The position numbers were made by a program, and so were the translations under genes. A stretch of DNA of 64,000 bases, taken from Rhizopus sp. PT2906 (taxonomy: Eukaryota > Mucoromycota > Mucoromycetes > Mucorales > Rhizopodaceae). The notes below the pieces were generated by a model that saw only the letters and a list, made by a program, of their open reading frames with translations, was not told the DNA's origin and searched no databases. Positions 12,252-24,900 of this stretch are shown in pieces (position 1 is the stretch's first letter; every line of letters starts with the position of its first letter). The stretch is taken from assembly GCA_025529335.1 (NCBI GenBank), contig JAMYHX010000030.1:107463-171462 (forward strand). Direction: 5' to 3'.

Positions 12252-14105
12252 TTACAATTTGACATTCTTTCTGAGAGCTTCCTTGTATTCCTTGATAGAA
12301 CCTTCAAAGTTCTTAACTTCACCCTTTTCACAAATCCAAATTTGTTGAGCAACTTGTGAAATCAATCGGAAATCGTGAGAGACGAGAACAACACCTCCAC
12401 TGAATCGTTTGATGGCATCTGCAAGTGAGTCAATAGATTCCATATCCAAGTGGTTAGTAGGTTCGTCAAGTAAGATAATATGAGGACGGAGAATGGCCAA
12501 TTCGGCAAACACAAGACGTGACTTGAGACCATCAGACAAGGTCTTGATCAATGAAGTTTGATGAGCACCGGTCAAACCATAACGACCCAATTGACGACGC
12601 CAGAATTCAACGTCACTGCCTTCTTCAGGGAATTTCTTACGCATGTAATCGATAGGAGAAAGCTCCATATCAAGTTGATCAGCAGAGTGCTGAGAGTATT
12701 TACCGAGCTTCAATGAAGTATGCTTTTGAATACGACCACCAGTGGGAACCAATTCACTGTTCATCAACTTCAACAGAGTAGACTTACCAGCACCGTTGGG
12801 ACCTACCAAGGCAACACGAGAATCCATATCAACAGCTAACTCAAGATCCTTGTAAAGGTAGTGGTCAGGATTACCATCATAGGCAAAAGAAACTTCTTGG
12901 AAGGCCATGACAGGAGGGGGAAGCTTGGGAACATTAGTGAAGGAGAACTTGAAGGTAGCTTCCTGTTCAACCTTTTCAACCAAACCAGCTGCCTCCATCT
13001 TGTCGATAATCTTTTGCTTAGACTTGGCTTGTTTGACCAAGTTGGCATAAGTACCAGCTGAAGCAATGAATTTCTTGATGTGGGCAATTTCTTCTTGTTG
13101 CTTAGCATAAGCCTTGGCTTGGTTGACTTCATTTTCTTCCTTGGTCTTGACAAACATATCGTAGTTACCACCATAGTAAATAAGCTTACGCTTGCTTGTC
13201 AAGTGCATGATGTTGGTACAGACACCATTCAAGAAATCTTGAGAGTGAGATACCATGACAAGAATACGGTCATAGGTCTTCAAGTATTCTTCAAGCCAGA
13301 CAGTAGCTTCCAAATCCAAGTGGTTGGTAGGTTCATCAAGCAATAAAAGAGTGGGCTTGATGAAAAGGGCACGAGCCAAAGCAACTCTCATTCTCCAACC
13401 ACCAGACATGTCCTTGGTCATCTTGTGCATTTGAGCAGTAGTGAAACCTAAACCGGCCAAAAGGGTACAGGCTCTAGTTTCGAAAGTAGAAGGGTCCATG
13501 GCTTCGATACGTTCATAGATATCATCCAACAATGGGTTATCGGCACCATCTTCTTGACCGAGAATTTCTTCAACTTGCTTTTCCAAACGAGCGACTTCGT
13601 TTTGAGCAGAGTGGATGACAGCTTCGATAGCGTTCATATCGGAAGGTTCGGCTTCTTGATTTAATAAGTAGATCTATATAAAATGATAAATACACATGTA
13701 AAATTCAGTCATTCTTATACTTACATCAATGTGGGAAGGAATCTCGATATCACGACCAGCAAGAGAGGCCAAGAAGGTAGACTTACCAGAGCCGTTAGAA
13801 CCGATAAGACCGTAACGTCTACCAAAGTTAAGTTCGATAGAGGCATTGTCAATCAGAACACGACCGTGGAAGTTGAGAGAGTATGAGTCAATCTTAATAT
13901 CTCTGCTTCTTTCTTGTGAGGTATAAACACCAGTGGCGGTACGTTCAGAGTGGATTCTGAGACTTTCCATGTTTAATTCATCGCCAGAGTTGCTTCCAGA
14001 GGCTGTGGCAGGAGTGCTCTTTCCTGATTTGCCGCCCTTCTTGTCGGCTTTGGCAGCTCTAGCCGCAAGACGTTTGGCCTTTGATGCAGAGATCTGTCCA
14101 CTCAT
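12252..14105 (-). CDS. ARB1: ABC-F ATPase, ribosome biogenesis factor Arb1/ABCF2
   Basis: Exons 14105-13725 and 13673-12252 give 600 residues, close to yeast Arb1 and human ABCF2. A Lys-rich N-terminal arm is followed by two ABC cassettes with no membrane segments. The first has Walker A GSNGSGKST, signature SGGWRMRVALARAL and Walker B LLLLDEPTNHLD. The second has GPNGAGKST, a degenerate signature LSDGLKSRLVFAELA and ILLDEPTNHLD. A charged alpha-helical linker (KQQEEIAHIKKFIASAGTY) separates them, as in all ABC-F proteins. The protein is cytosolic/nuclear and acts in 40S and 60S subunit biogenesis. Absence of a chromodomain and of an eIF2alpha-kinase-binding region argues against eEF3 or Gcn20. 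Confidence 0.93.
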
Positions 14106-14584
14106 GATTGAAAATATAAGAAGAGAAAGTGAAAGAAAATGAAAGTGTGTTGTATTTTTTCGAAAAAGTTTTCGTCCTAAACAAAGTGACTTTTTAATTT
14201 TTTACGAGCTTTGATTGGCAGGCTACAAATTTGGTAAGGTTTAATTTATACATGGGCGTACATTCTACCAATGACATAACCATATTCTATGGGCTATCGA
14301 TTGGTGCTTACAGTAAGGTTTTGAATGCTCACCAGTTAAAGAGAAGCTGTGCCCTGAATGGAGATGTTCCTAAAAAAGGGGTGAAAGGTTTCTGGTGATC
14401 CTCTTTACCGCTGAGTATAAAATAAGCAGTGTCCAATATGCACTGTTCTACAAAGGGAAAGCAAACAATGGCAATCTTCATAACTGGACAATGTATTTAT
14501 GATTGTTAAGATACAATTCAGCAAGGTTCTTTATCAACAATTACTAATGTCTTTTATTATCCATTTTATTAAGTAATAAGCTTA
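14106..14584. other. Intergenic spacer upstream of ARB1
   Basis: Contains the presumed ARB1 promoter at its left end and the 3' end of the REX1-B-like gene at its right. I see no further feature. Confidence 0.4.
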
Positions 14585-15218
14585 TCAACATACAAGTGAT
14601 GCAACTTCAGCCATTTCCTCTCTTAATTCATCCGTTATTTCTTGAATTTTTTCAAGGATTTGACTTAATCTTTTCATACAATGAGTTTAGTTATTAAAAA
14701 AACAAAAAAAAAAAAACAAGTCGGTTACCTTTGTTTGTGTCCATTAATAGTCTCGTCATAATCTTTATCTGTTTCTTTTGCTCGAATAGTCAAAATTTGT
14801 ATTTGGACAGTCTGAGATGGTGTTTAGAATATAAATCAATGTGTTCTATTGAATATTAACCTCATGTAGTTTTTGCTTTTCTGTTTCTTGTAAATCTCTA
14901 ATCATGCGAGCAATGACTTTATTTGACATGTCTTTCTCCACTGATTGAATCTCTAAAGATACATCCTGAAAGCCTTCAGTCACAAGTCTACAAATCGAAT
15001 GGTACTGTTCTGCTGGACATTTTCCATTTAAATAATCCTTAAAAGCACTAAACAAAAACAAATGTGTATAAAGATCCTCTAATTTAACAAAAAAGAAAGT
15101 ATTACATGTCAAATTCTTGGTAAAGTTCATTTCGTGTATTCTGTGATTTAAGTAAACTTTGTAACTGTTTTGACAAAAGTTCGTTTTGCTCCAAGATTGG
15201 GTTATTACTCTCTGACAT
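14585..15218 (-). CDS. REX1-B-like coiled-coil protein (putative DNA repair factor)
   Basis: Four exons (15218-15106, 15047-14861, 14811-14729, 14669-14585) give 155 mostly helical residues. The central part (YHSICRLVTEGFQDVSLEI, VIARMIRDLQETEKQKLHE) resembles the REX1-B family (Required for Excision 1-B; REX1BD in vertebrates), linked to DNA repair in Chlamydomonas. Every splice pair keeps frame and the gene uses canonical GT-AG sites. A poly-T run lies in the third intron. The match is by pattern memory, and a short coiled-coil protein is easily confused with other families, hence moderate confidence. No catalytic motif is visible. Confidence 0.6.
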
Positions 15219-16319
15219 GACTTGAGTAGAAAAAGAAAAAGTTATTCCAATCTACTTTGCGGGTTTTCAAAGCACTGATTCAATCTTGAATATAAGCTTT
15301 TATCTTTTGTAAATGAAGAATGCCTGAGGAAGAGCCGCGTCTACCAATGTTTGAGAGCTGAAGGCGATTCTATTTACGTTATGAACTTGGAATGAATTGT
15401 GTTTTTAGCTAGGAGGGGAAGGAGGAACTAGGGTGCTGGATAGTACAACTGATAAGGACAGGACAGGGTGGTGCCAAGGGCTTAAAAATTAATCTATAGA
15501 GAATAGGACTTATGAGGTAAGAGCGAGACGATTAGCGATAAGTGTAGATGAATAGAGAAAAGGGGAATAGGCAGATAGCCTAAGGAAAAATAAGAATAAT
15601 GTGATGATTGGCGAAAGCTTTTATTAAATAAAAACAAATGAGAGTGTTTATATAAAATTAGAAGAAATGTAATATGGTAAAAAAAAGAATCAGCTTGAGT
15701 TATTGAGGTGCTAATATTATGCATGAGCTTATAATAAATCATGATATAAAAGTACAACTGTGAGATGAACCACCTGGAGTTTCTTCATAAATATGTCCTA
15801 TACTTTCAGGAATCACTCTTCAATTCTGTAAGGTGATGTGTCAAATATGAAAATATAGAGCAAGAAGAGCCTATCTTTTGGTAGTGAGGATACAGAAGGA
15901 ATCTTCTTTTTTTTCGTATTTTCAATAGATCGTCAATACATTTAGGTGAAGATCTGTTATACAAGGAATACGGTTCCGTCAATGAAAAGAATCCGATGGC
16001 ATAATAGTCAAAGATGATACATGAATGTGAATCTGAGAGCCTAGAAGAACGCTTGTAAGTTTGTATAGCACAGACTGATGTTAATATATGGTATATCATT
16101 AATAAGAACTACCTATGTGAGGTCATATAGTGATTATTACCCCCAAACTGCTTCATAATGATGCATATTAAGAAATCATTAAACTGTTGTTTCCTTGGAT
16201 TATCAGAGGCAAAGAAAAGTGTGTCAAGTGAATATATTTTATTAAGATTAAAGAACAAAGAGCCAAAGTGTGGGAGTAACAAAATGAAGTTTTTATTAAA
16301 GTAAGCAACAATTTGATTT

Positions 16320-16500
16320 CCAAAGAGAGAGCTTTGAATAAATAGAGATTCTTCTTTTGATAGCTAAGTTTAGAGAGCGAGTAGAGACTTTTTGTTTTGA
16401 TATCCAAGCAGAGAGATTTTTTCTTTTTTGAGAGCCAAGTAGATAATTTTTTCTTTTGATAGCCAAGTTTTAGAGAGCAAATAGAGACTTTTTTCTTTCC
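16320..16500. repeat. Degenerate tandem repeat, about 40-50 base unit
   Basis: Four or five imperfect units share the pattern gagagactttttcttttg followed by atagccaagtttagagag. On the minus strand the array yields a repetitive Lys/Leu/Ser-rich open frame, which is a by-product of the repeats rather than a gene. Confidence 0.6.
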
Positions 16501-16654
16501 ATAAGTCCAAAAGGCCACATTATCACTAGCTTTCAAATCCAAGATGACTAGAACCATAGACTGCATGCCAGAAGACTACAAGGTGTAAACCTTCCATGAA
16601 AAAAAAAGTACTCAATTCTCAAATCTCAAATGAAAAGTCAATCTCAAAACCATA

Positions 16655-16939
16655 CTACGGTAAATTCAACGAAAGAGATGCTTCAACGTACAAAGAGTGC
16701 ATTTCTAAGTACTTAGGACGAAGCGTTTTGGAAGGGGTGATGGCCGTGGAGACATCGGAATATTGAACCTTTGGAGCATCGCAACCGCCGAGCTCAGCAG
16801 TAAGGGGGGTGGGAGGGTTTACGGGCCATTCATCAGCTGTAGAGGCAGAGCCATAACAATAGGAGCATCTCGGAGTGATCCAGCGTAGAAAAGCAGCGAT
16901 CTGTAACAGAGCTTGATGGAGTTTGGCAGATAATGGCAA
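16655..16939 (-). other. Open frame of coding-like composition, possible decayed transposon fragment
   Basis: A 94-codon frame that is clearly GC-richer than its surroundings, with residues such as DEWPVNPPTPLTAELGG and SKTLRPKYLEMHSLYV. I do not recognise a family and there is no obvious start or splice partner. It could be a remnant of a mobile-element ORF. Only base composition and frame length support it. Confidence 0.2.
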
Positions 16940-16959
16940 AGTAGATTGAATATGTTATT

Positions 16960-17250
16960 ACTCCAGAGCAGTATTCATTAGCAGCAGGCATTGATAGACA
17001 TGGATAAAACCTTTAGGGGCTTTCCGATGTTGATAATCATGGAACAGGCATTGGATAGCATTTTCAGGCACTGATGATCGTTTGTAGGCATTGATAAGCA
17101 CGAGCAGGCGTTCACTAGTCTTTCCAGAGATTTGATAAGCATTTGATAAGCATTTGAGTATTTGTTTGGTTATTTGAATGTTTGAGCGTTTGAGTGTATT
17201 GATAAGCAATAGCAAGCGTTTTTGAGCATGAGCAGACATTTTGAGCATTA
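16960..17250. repeat. Degenerate short tandem repeat around the motif gcattgataagca
   Basis: About ten irregular units contain variants of gcattgataagcat, gagcaggcatt or gcgtttgagca. Unit length varies, so it is a decayed minisatellite rather than a clean array. Confidence 0.55.
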
Positions 17251-19329
17251 GCGAGTAGCAACGGTTTCTTTAAGAAGTGACCATTATGATAGAGTAAGAT
17301 GCATCAGGAACCATGAAATAGAACTAGCAAAAGTGAATCTTCTAAACGATGGCATTAGTTATATGTACTTTGAGATCACCCAGACGCTGTTAACCTTTTC
17401 AATATAGTAATAATAGAAAAATAAAAGTATAGGAGAATTTTTAAAAGAGATAACGAATGAAGAAAAAAAAAAAGGGAAAAAGGGGAAAAGAATGATGGTC
17501 TTTTTTATAGTTTTTTTGTTTACGTGAATCAAGTTATTTAGGCTGAAAATAAATGACTCATTCCTCCTTTCTCCAATAATGTATGAATAAATAAATAACT
17601 CATTTTCCATCTTATCCATATTAGAACATATCCGAGCATCCGAACGCCTCCTCCCCTTTTTTTTGCATATTTTTTTCACTGCCCCTTCCTTTTCTGATGC
17701 CGATTGTTTACATAACGTTGACCTCTCACACACATACACATACACGTATAATTTTTTTCATTATGATTGCTTCACTTTCCTCATTTTCAATACGCATTTT
17801 TCTATTTTTCTGGTCATTTTTTTTAAGAATGAATAAAAAAGCAAGGTGAGAATTAAATGTACAAAGGAAAAGGTTGAGAGAAGGACAGCAGCTGATAGTA
17901 AACAAAAAATAAGGCTTTTCTCAAAGAGCAATAGACTACCGATTCTGTGGAACACACGTAATTGATTCCATTACAATTGTTATTTATCAAATCAAAGAAA
18001 GTTAATCATGATTGATCTATTTGATTAGCCACTATGACTTCTTGCTAAAAAGAGCCGAAATCAAGTCGCCCTAACTCTCATGTATCAAATCCTGTTTATC
18101 AAGCATGAAACATAGATGATTGATTTGCTGGCTTAGGAAAACATAAGAATGCGTAATGTTTTTATTTTTATTTTTAGTGCACATGAAAAAAGGGGTAAAA
18201 GGTAAAAGGTAAAATGTTTATTCTCTATTCCCTATTATTATATCCCTATATTTTTCCCTTCTGTTTGTAAGATGTAGACCAACATTAACGGCGATTGCGA
18301 TTGTGATAAATTTAATGATTATACGTTCATTTTTATAGTAAAGCAATGGACCTTACAAGTCTGCATAAAGTATTTCAAATGGCGCTCGAAACAGGATGGA
18401 TTGCTAAGGTACGCGACATACTTTATATAGTTCCTTATTATCATGGATACTTGTGTATCATAAATTAGAGGTATTAATGAAATATGTGATTGATTAAGTG
18501 ATGAGAAAGGATGTTATTAATGAAAAAGAATATAAATACGTGAATGTCAAAAGGATAAAAAATAAGCCTTATATGGAATAAAATAGTATAGAGGAACAAT
18601 GTGATGGCAGAGCAGTTCATCACTGTAGTAACGAATGTTGTCATTTAGTTGATCAAGTGTAGCCTTTACTTTGACGACCTCTATAGTTAATACCGCCAAG
18701 GATACTTTACTTGTAAACACAACAATGTACGCATTTGGTGTTCGCTTTGTTCATGATCAAGTTTAATGTTGGTTCATTTCATTAAAGGGAAAAGGTGTTC
18801 TAATCGAAAGTTTAATATTTTTTTGCTTTCTTTAGTTGAAAGTCTTTTTCTTTATTATCAAAAACATAGGTTTAAATACAACAAAGACAGATTGCAGGTA
18901 CATGATATTCATCGATCAGCTTTTAGTATGCAGGCGTATTCAGTTTGAATTGATGCAGCTTGTATGATGTAGGTTGCTTTTTGGCACAGAGTTGCTTGTA
19001 TTGGACATAATGATGATTTGATCTTTAAGCTTCAGAAAGTGAGACAGATGCCACTGTTTTGAGATCAGAGCCAACTCTAAGCGGATTCCATTATTCTTCT
19101 AGTTCTTCCATTTCGTGATTGTATTCACAAGATTTCATTGTCTGTTTCTTTGATTTATCTAGTCAAAAGCTGCCTGTTAGTATTTTACAATCACATTTAT
19201 ATTATCAAGATCAAACCTTGCATTAAGTCATATGTTCATCCATTTGTTGTTATCCAAGAGTACAGTTGAGTTTTGATCCCTTTGCAAAAGTATTTCTTTT
19301 TTTGTTGTATTCTTTTATAAAAAAGTATA

Positions 19330-20262
19330 CAGACAATGGTTCCTGGCATGACACACCCCAAGCCAGAGATGCTAAACCGCCCCCGTCATGGATAGAGGGG
19401 ACCCCATCAAGCAAGTGATGTATGCACGAAGCGCAAGCTTTATTACCACCTTACCAAGTCCCCCGATGGTGTGGGCTCTTTTCGACGACGGTTGCCCATC
19501 GCTCGCTCATGCCCAGGAATAAAGATGACATCTAGGTGAAGCCCTCAGACGGCCTGAGGCCTTCATCACCTCCGAGGACGGAAATCTAACCCATCGAGCT
19601 TCACCGCGGACGGGGGGATTTTTTGCCTGTCACCCTTGGCAAGTCCCCCATAGGATACCAGACCCCTTGTTTTTCAAATCAATACCAACTCCAGACGCTC
19701 ACCCGGGCCAAGATACGGACCGCGTCTAGCTATATATCATTCTCTCCTCGCCCCGCCGGGATGCCAAGACGATTCGATAGGAAGATGCTTTCCATGAGCG
19801 CAAACCAAGCCTACCTTGTGAAGGTCCCTACGGTAAACTTGATTCATTTTGACGTTTGAGTAATCCTACTCCGCTCACTTGTGTGGGTCGACATAGCCCT
19901 CTGTTGGCTCGAGAACAACAGTCTTGACTAAAGGAAACCACTACAGCAGGCAACTCCGGCCTTCGTCATACCCAGGACCGGATATCTAGCCGTTCGGATC
20001 TCCACCCAAAGTGCAGATTTCTACTCTAATGCCCTAACTGAGTCCTCAAACAGTCGAGCCCTTTCCACATGTGTGGTCCACGGCCAGTTCGAAAGTATTG
20101 CTCCGTCCGTCCGCTCTTGTCGGTGTAACACCCCATTACCCTTGGTAAAAAATAAAAGAGGTTGTGAGAGTTCAAAGAATGATTACAGAGAGAACCAACC
20201 ATGTCAACGCCTGCAGTGTACTAGCGCTGGCCAGGCATGCTTTTCGACTGTGGACAACTAAG
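19330..20262. repeat. GC-rich island with internal duplications, probable mobile-element relic
   Basis: Roughly 930 bases are markedly GC-richer than all flanking sequence. Internal repeats are visible: accttaccaagtccccc near 19,450, acccttggcaagtccccc near 19,632 and acccttggtaaaa near 20,138. A longer degenerate pair also occurs, gaggacggaaatctaaccc near 19,577 and aggaccggatatctagccg near 19,974. A hairpin with arms gaagccctcag and ctgaggccttc lies near 19,540. There is no rRNA or tRNA signature and no open frame with a domain. A tgtaacacccc string near 20,127 resembles the start of some LTRs, but no partner end was found. Confidence 0.45.
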
Positions 20263-21079
20263 TAAACGCCAGTATATCATCAATATGGCCATTTCTTAGT
20301 GCTGCGAATCTATGAACTACGCGTTTACTCAGTCATCAACGTATGAACAGGAAAGTAGGTTTATAAAATAAAAAGATGAAGGTAAAAAGAAGAGGAATTA
20401 AAAGGAGGAAGGAATATATTTATCAAAGAATTTGATGTTGTACATTAGCATACTCCTTTGTTATTTTTTGTGTGCGACCATTTTGAAATCTTTATGCTAA
20501 TACCTTTCATTTTTGGCTTAAATTTCTCTTAACAAGTTTTACTTCTTTGTATAAACACGCTTGATTCTCTTTGGGATGCAGCTAAAGAGTCTCTAATAGA
20601 GTTTTTTTATGTGTTTTATATTGTTCTTTTTTCATATTTCCTTTTTTGAAAAGAGTAACAAAAAACGCATCAAGCACGACAGCTTTTACTGTTAACAGTC
20701 TTCTGTGCAAAAATATAGCAATGAAATTACTATTGATAGTTTATGGATCAAAATATTTTTAGATATCAATGTCCTTTTTCTTTGAGTTAAAGATAAATGC
20801 AACTTGCATCTATTTTAAGCTCAGGATAGTGCATTTTTTTGAACCATCCTATGGACGCCCATGTTTAACAGTGCTTGAAGTTGATGCCTTGGCTAGTACT
20901 GTATTTTTATTAATTATTGACATTAATTTTATAAAATGTTGTCATAAAATAAAAAATTATTTGCGTAAAAAGACGACAAAGAAAAATATGTTTGAATAAA
21001 ACGACATCATGTCAAAAGAGAGAGAGAGAGATAATGAGTATATGTAGAAAAAGAGAGAAAAAGTATGTTAGTATTAGAG

Positions 21080-21300
21080 CACATATCCTAATATTAGTTT
21101 TACTTACCACTAAGGTGCATTCTGGGGAGAGTAGCGATAACTACCCAGGATGGTTTAAACAAAAAAAAAAAGGAACGGAGGACAGAGAGAACCCAGAGCA
21201 CAAGAAGAGGCAATTGGGAGAACGTTCCAGATATACACGCCAGAGAGCAAAAAGGGCGGGACAAGCGAGTCAGAGCAAGGACCATGAGGACAGGCTAGTT
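21080..21300. repeat. Copy of the purine-rich interspersed repeat
   Basis: Contains ctggggagagtagcgataac followed by a long A/G-rich stretch, resembling the two units at 6330-6610. Boundaries are estimates. Confidence 0.35.
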
Positions 21301-21965
21301 TTGCATTGCCAAATATGACTACATGTTCTTCTGATTTCATGGAAAGACCGAATAAAGAATTTAAACTTTTACAAACAGACTAAAGAGGGCTATTTCTAAT
21401 ATTAAGTTAATTTCAACTCCAAGACAGCTCACCTGTTAATATTACGAAAATATTCTTGGCGACGACGAATTTACATTTCATGCAACATGAACTTTGTTCT
21501 CACCATGGGTGTATTTATTTTCGATCACAGGCGAATTTACTTTCCGAAAAGAGTGTATAACAGGGGTAATCACAGCTGTTCACATGTAGGTGATCATCAT
21601 CTTACACACCCGATCGCTTGGATCTTTCCCTTTTCTATTGATGATTCGGTTTCCTTTTACCTGAACAAAGCTCTCACATAAGTTCTCCCTAAAGCCATCA
21701 GCGATGGCTATCAGATGAAAGCAATGGTCGATAGTCATTATAGGGTCTTGACAAAGACTCATACAATTTATATAATCCTGACACTCATCATGGCAATAAC
21801 CAGTGTTTCGTAGCTTTTTGATAAAGTTGGGGTAGTTTTTTGGTCTGTGGACTCCGTGTTCATAGTCTCTTTAGATGAAAATTCTATATTATTTACTTTT
21901 CTTTATGATTTTGTTTCCTTTTATTATGTGATAAAAATATATCATTTTCATAAGAATTAATTGAT

Positions 21966-24900
21966 TCACTTATAATACCCAATGGACTTCCAATATTCCA
22001 AGAACTTTTTGAACAAGTCAGGACCAACAGGGCATGCTTTGGAAAGCGAGGGAGCCATTTGAGCTGCCTTTTCTGTCTTCCATTCAGGCATGTTTAATAA
22101 ATGGTCCATATTAGCCTGATAGTATGGTAGTAAAGGAGACGCAGGGTTGGTATCATCAGTGTGTGAAAGCAGTTCAACCCATTCTGGAAAGGTCACGGAT
22201 TCAAAATTCAATCCACAGTTCTTCATAATGTGAAGGAGCTTTGACCATGTTATAGTGTTGGGATTGACAATATGGAATACAAAGCCATCCAAGGACTTAT
22301 AGTCGGCATTGACAGTATGAAGCACAATCTCTGAAATAGAATTAGCAGCATCATTTACTGGTATCCAGTCAACCTTTATATCCATTTTGGGCATCTTTTT
22401 CATTATTCGACCACTCATAAACATCAAAGGATACTGTTCAAGTGTATTCCAGACACCGTTTTCAGTGTCGCCACAGACTTGTCCGAGACGTTCGATGAAG
22501 CATGGAAAGTTTTTCTTTTTTACCAAATAGTCCATCAAAGCTTCAGCAATAAACTTGGATTGTGCGTACCCTGTGGGCATTGAAACATGGGTGTCCTCTA
22601 CATATGGTTTCTCTTCTATTTCCTTGTTAGATTTCAAGTTACTGACTGCACTGATACTAGAGATCAGGTGGAAATACATAGGGTTATTTTGACGATGCGC
22701 CAATTTAACTAAATTGTAAAGGAACGGGATACACTCTTGATCATAATAATCTACCGACATATTGAAGTCAAGTATCCATGCTGCGTGTATGATAGTTGTA
22801 ACCTCATCTTTGAGTTTATGGTAGATTTCATCTGATAAACCAAAGTGCTCTTGACGAGATTGTATTGACAATACTTCTAAACGGCTGTTGTTTGACGATA
22901 ACAGCAATGGGTCAAGATGGCGTGAATCAAAAGATTCTTTGAGACGTTGCATAACATTCGAGCCCTTTCCACGAACCATGCAGAATATCTTTTTCACAGC
23001 GTTGTTTTTTAGCAAGTTTGACAAGATAAATGAACCAAGCGAACCCGTAGCACCAGTGAGTAAAATAACCTGTCCATGCTCATTTGAAATGCCCTTTTTA
23101 CTTTCACAAACAGAAAGCTCTTTTTCTGCCTTTTGTATGTATTTCTGGAGAATATCCATAGTCTTGTCGTACTTTTTCTCCGTGTAGTCTTCCTGATTTT
23201 GCTCTTCATCCCTCGACAATGCATCTTTCATGCCAGCAATGGTGGAATAACGATAGATAAAGTTTTGAGGGACTTGTTGGATATGCTTAATTATTCTGCT
23301 TCGAAACTGGGTTGCCGTCAAAGAGTTAAGGCCAAGTTCAAATAATGACTGATGATGATCGTCTAAAGAGGATTCAGGCACTTTCAAAATGTCGGAAGCA
23401 CATTTGATTAGAATTGATTCGATATCTATATCAGACAATGGCTTGGTGTTTACATCTTGAGTAGGGTGGCCATCAAGGAACTCTTTGTACATTTGATCAA
23501 GACACTCTTCATATTCACTTTCTGCTTTTTTACGTAACATATTCCCTTTAGGTCCTAAGGGCAATTTTTTCCCCTTTGGAAGGATTTTTACCATCTCACG
23601 CAAGATTATACTGTGACGAGGGGAATCCTTATTGGCATCTTCGACTGCTTGAAATATTGTTTCAAATATCTCATCTTCGTCTTGTCCACTGATCTGCTCT
23701 TCATCCACTACAATCAATGCTGCAGTACATGGGCGGCCGTTTCCAAAGACAGCCACTTGCTTGATCAATGGACATTGGGCTATTACCGATTCCTGGGGAA
23801 CTGGGTTCGCCTTTTCTCCGTTTTCCATCACAAGTATATCATCTCGTCGCCCAATGTAGATGTAATATCCAGGATAGTCAGGGTGCTCCTTGAATAAGTC
23901 GCCCGTACTGAAACCACCATCTGGTCGATTGGACACATTGGTTGCTAATGTAGGCGAATCTCTTCGAACGTACATATGCTTAATGTCAGGTTCTGACGAA
24001 TCATTGGTCTCAAACATACAATAGTCATTACCACGAGGGTCAAAGATATACGATCTCATAGCATTCCAGTTATCACTCTTGGGATTCATATTGGCTGCCA
24101 TGATTGCTCCTATTTCAGTTGTTCCATATTCGACACGCAAGTTAATTCCATGCTTGTGGAACCATTCACCAGTTTTACGCTTCAAGGGGGCTCCACCAAA
24201 GAGAATAAATCTCAAACGACGAAGAGCTTCTTGAAACTCTTTATCTACTTTTACTTGGTGAAGGATTTGCTCAAGGGTAGCTGGAGGAGCACACATTAAT
24301 GTAGCATTGGTAGAAATCAGGGCATGCTTTATCTCATCTTCCGAAGATGGGAGACCCTGGGTAAATACAACACTTCCTCCTGTTGTAGCCATTTGGAATA
24401 CGCAGTAAAAGCCAAAGACATGATATCTATCAGATGAAACGATGAGTCTATATGACGTTGTACAAAGCAGGAGACGCTTACAAAGGAACACCATTAAGAA
24501 ATACGTCATCTCTAGCGAGACCATCTGCTTCTGGATCTACTTCTTTAATCATGTGTAAAAAGCTGATGATATTGATCAGATATTGGTTACTGAGATAGAT
24601 AGGTTTTGGTAAACCTGTTGATCCAGAACTTTGAATCCATGTTAGTTTTTATTTATTTTTTGCCAACTAAGCTCTACTCTTACCTGTGTATGATTAATGC
24701 ATCTTTCCTTATATCATCCTCAGAAAACTTCAAATCGAGAATCTTTTCATAGTCAGGGTTCAACACCTCATTTAAGGAAGCTTCTATATCCAAGCGATCA
24801 ACAGTAATCACTTTAATACTTTTTTCCTTTACTTTTTCTGCAGATGATTTAATCAACGGTTCGCATTTTTTACTTGAAAATACCAAGCTTGACTTTGTTT

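Larger units (their letters stand above)
15219..21965. other. Gene-poor region with repeats and a GC-rich island
   Basis: No convincing gene in 6.7 kb. Contents: degenerate tandem repeats at 16.32-16.50 and 16.96-17.25 kb, a locally GC-richer open frame at 16,655-16,939, AT-rich filler with many homopolymers (17.3-19.3 kb), the GC-rich island at 19.3-20.3 kb, and a purine-rich repeat at about 21.1-21.3 kb. Open frames here are short, lack domains and mostly use AT-rich low-complexity codons. Confidence 0.5.

Noticed and set aside
16168..16566. 132-codon minus-strand frame
   Set aside because: Its Lys/Leu/Ser repeats are the translation of a degenerate tandem repeat; no start context, no domain.
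17359..17955. Two minus-strand frames of 128 and 64 codons
   Set aside because: AT-rich low-complexity residues (Phe/Ser/Lys runs) with no domain or splice partner.
19330..20262. rRNA or tRNA origin of the GC-rich island
   Set aside because: No conserved rRNA core sequence, no tRNA A/B boxes and no cloverleaf that I could fold by eye.
20769..21340. Open frames across the purine-rich repeat
   Set aside because: They follow A/G-rich repeat sequence and give Arg/Lys/Glu-rich translations on one strand and Leu/Ser-rich on the other.
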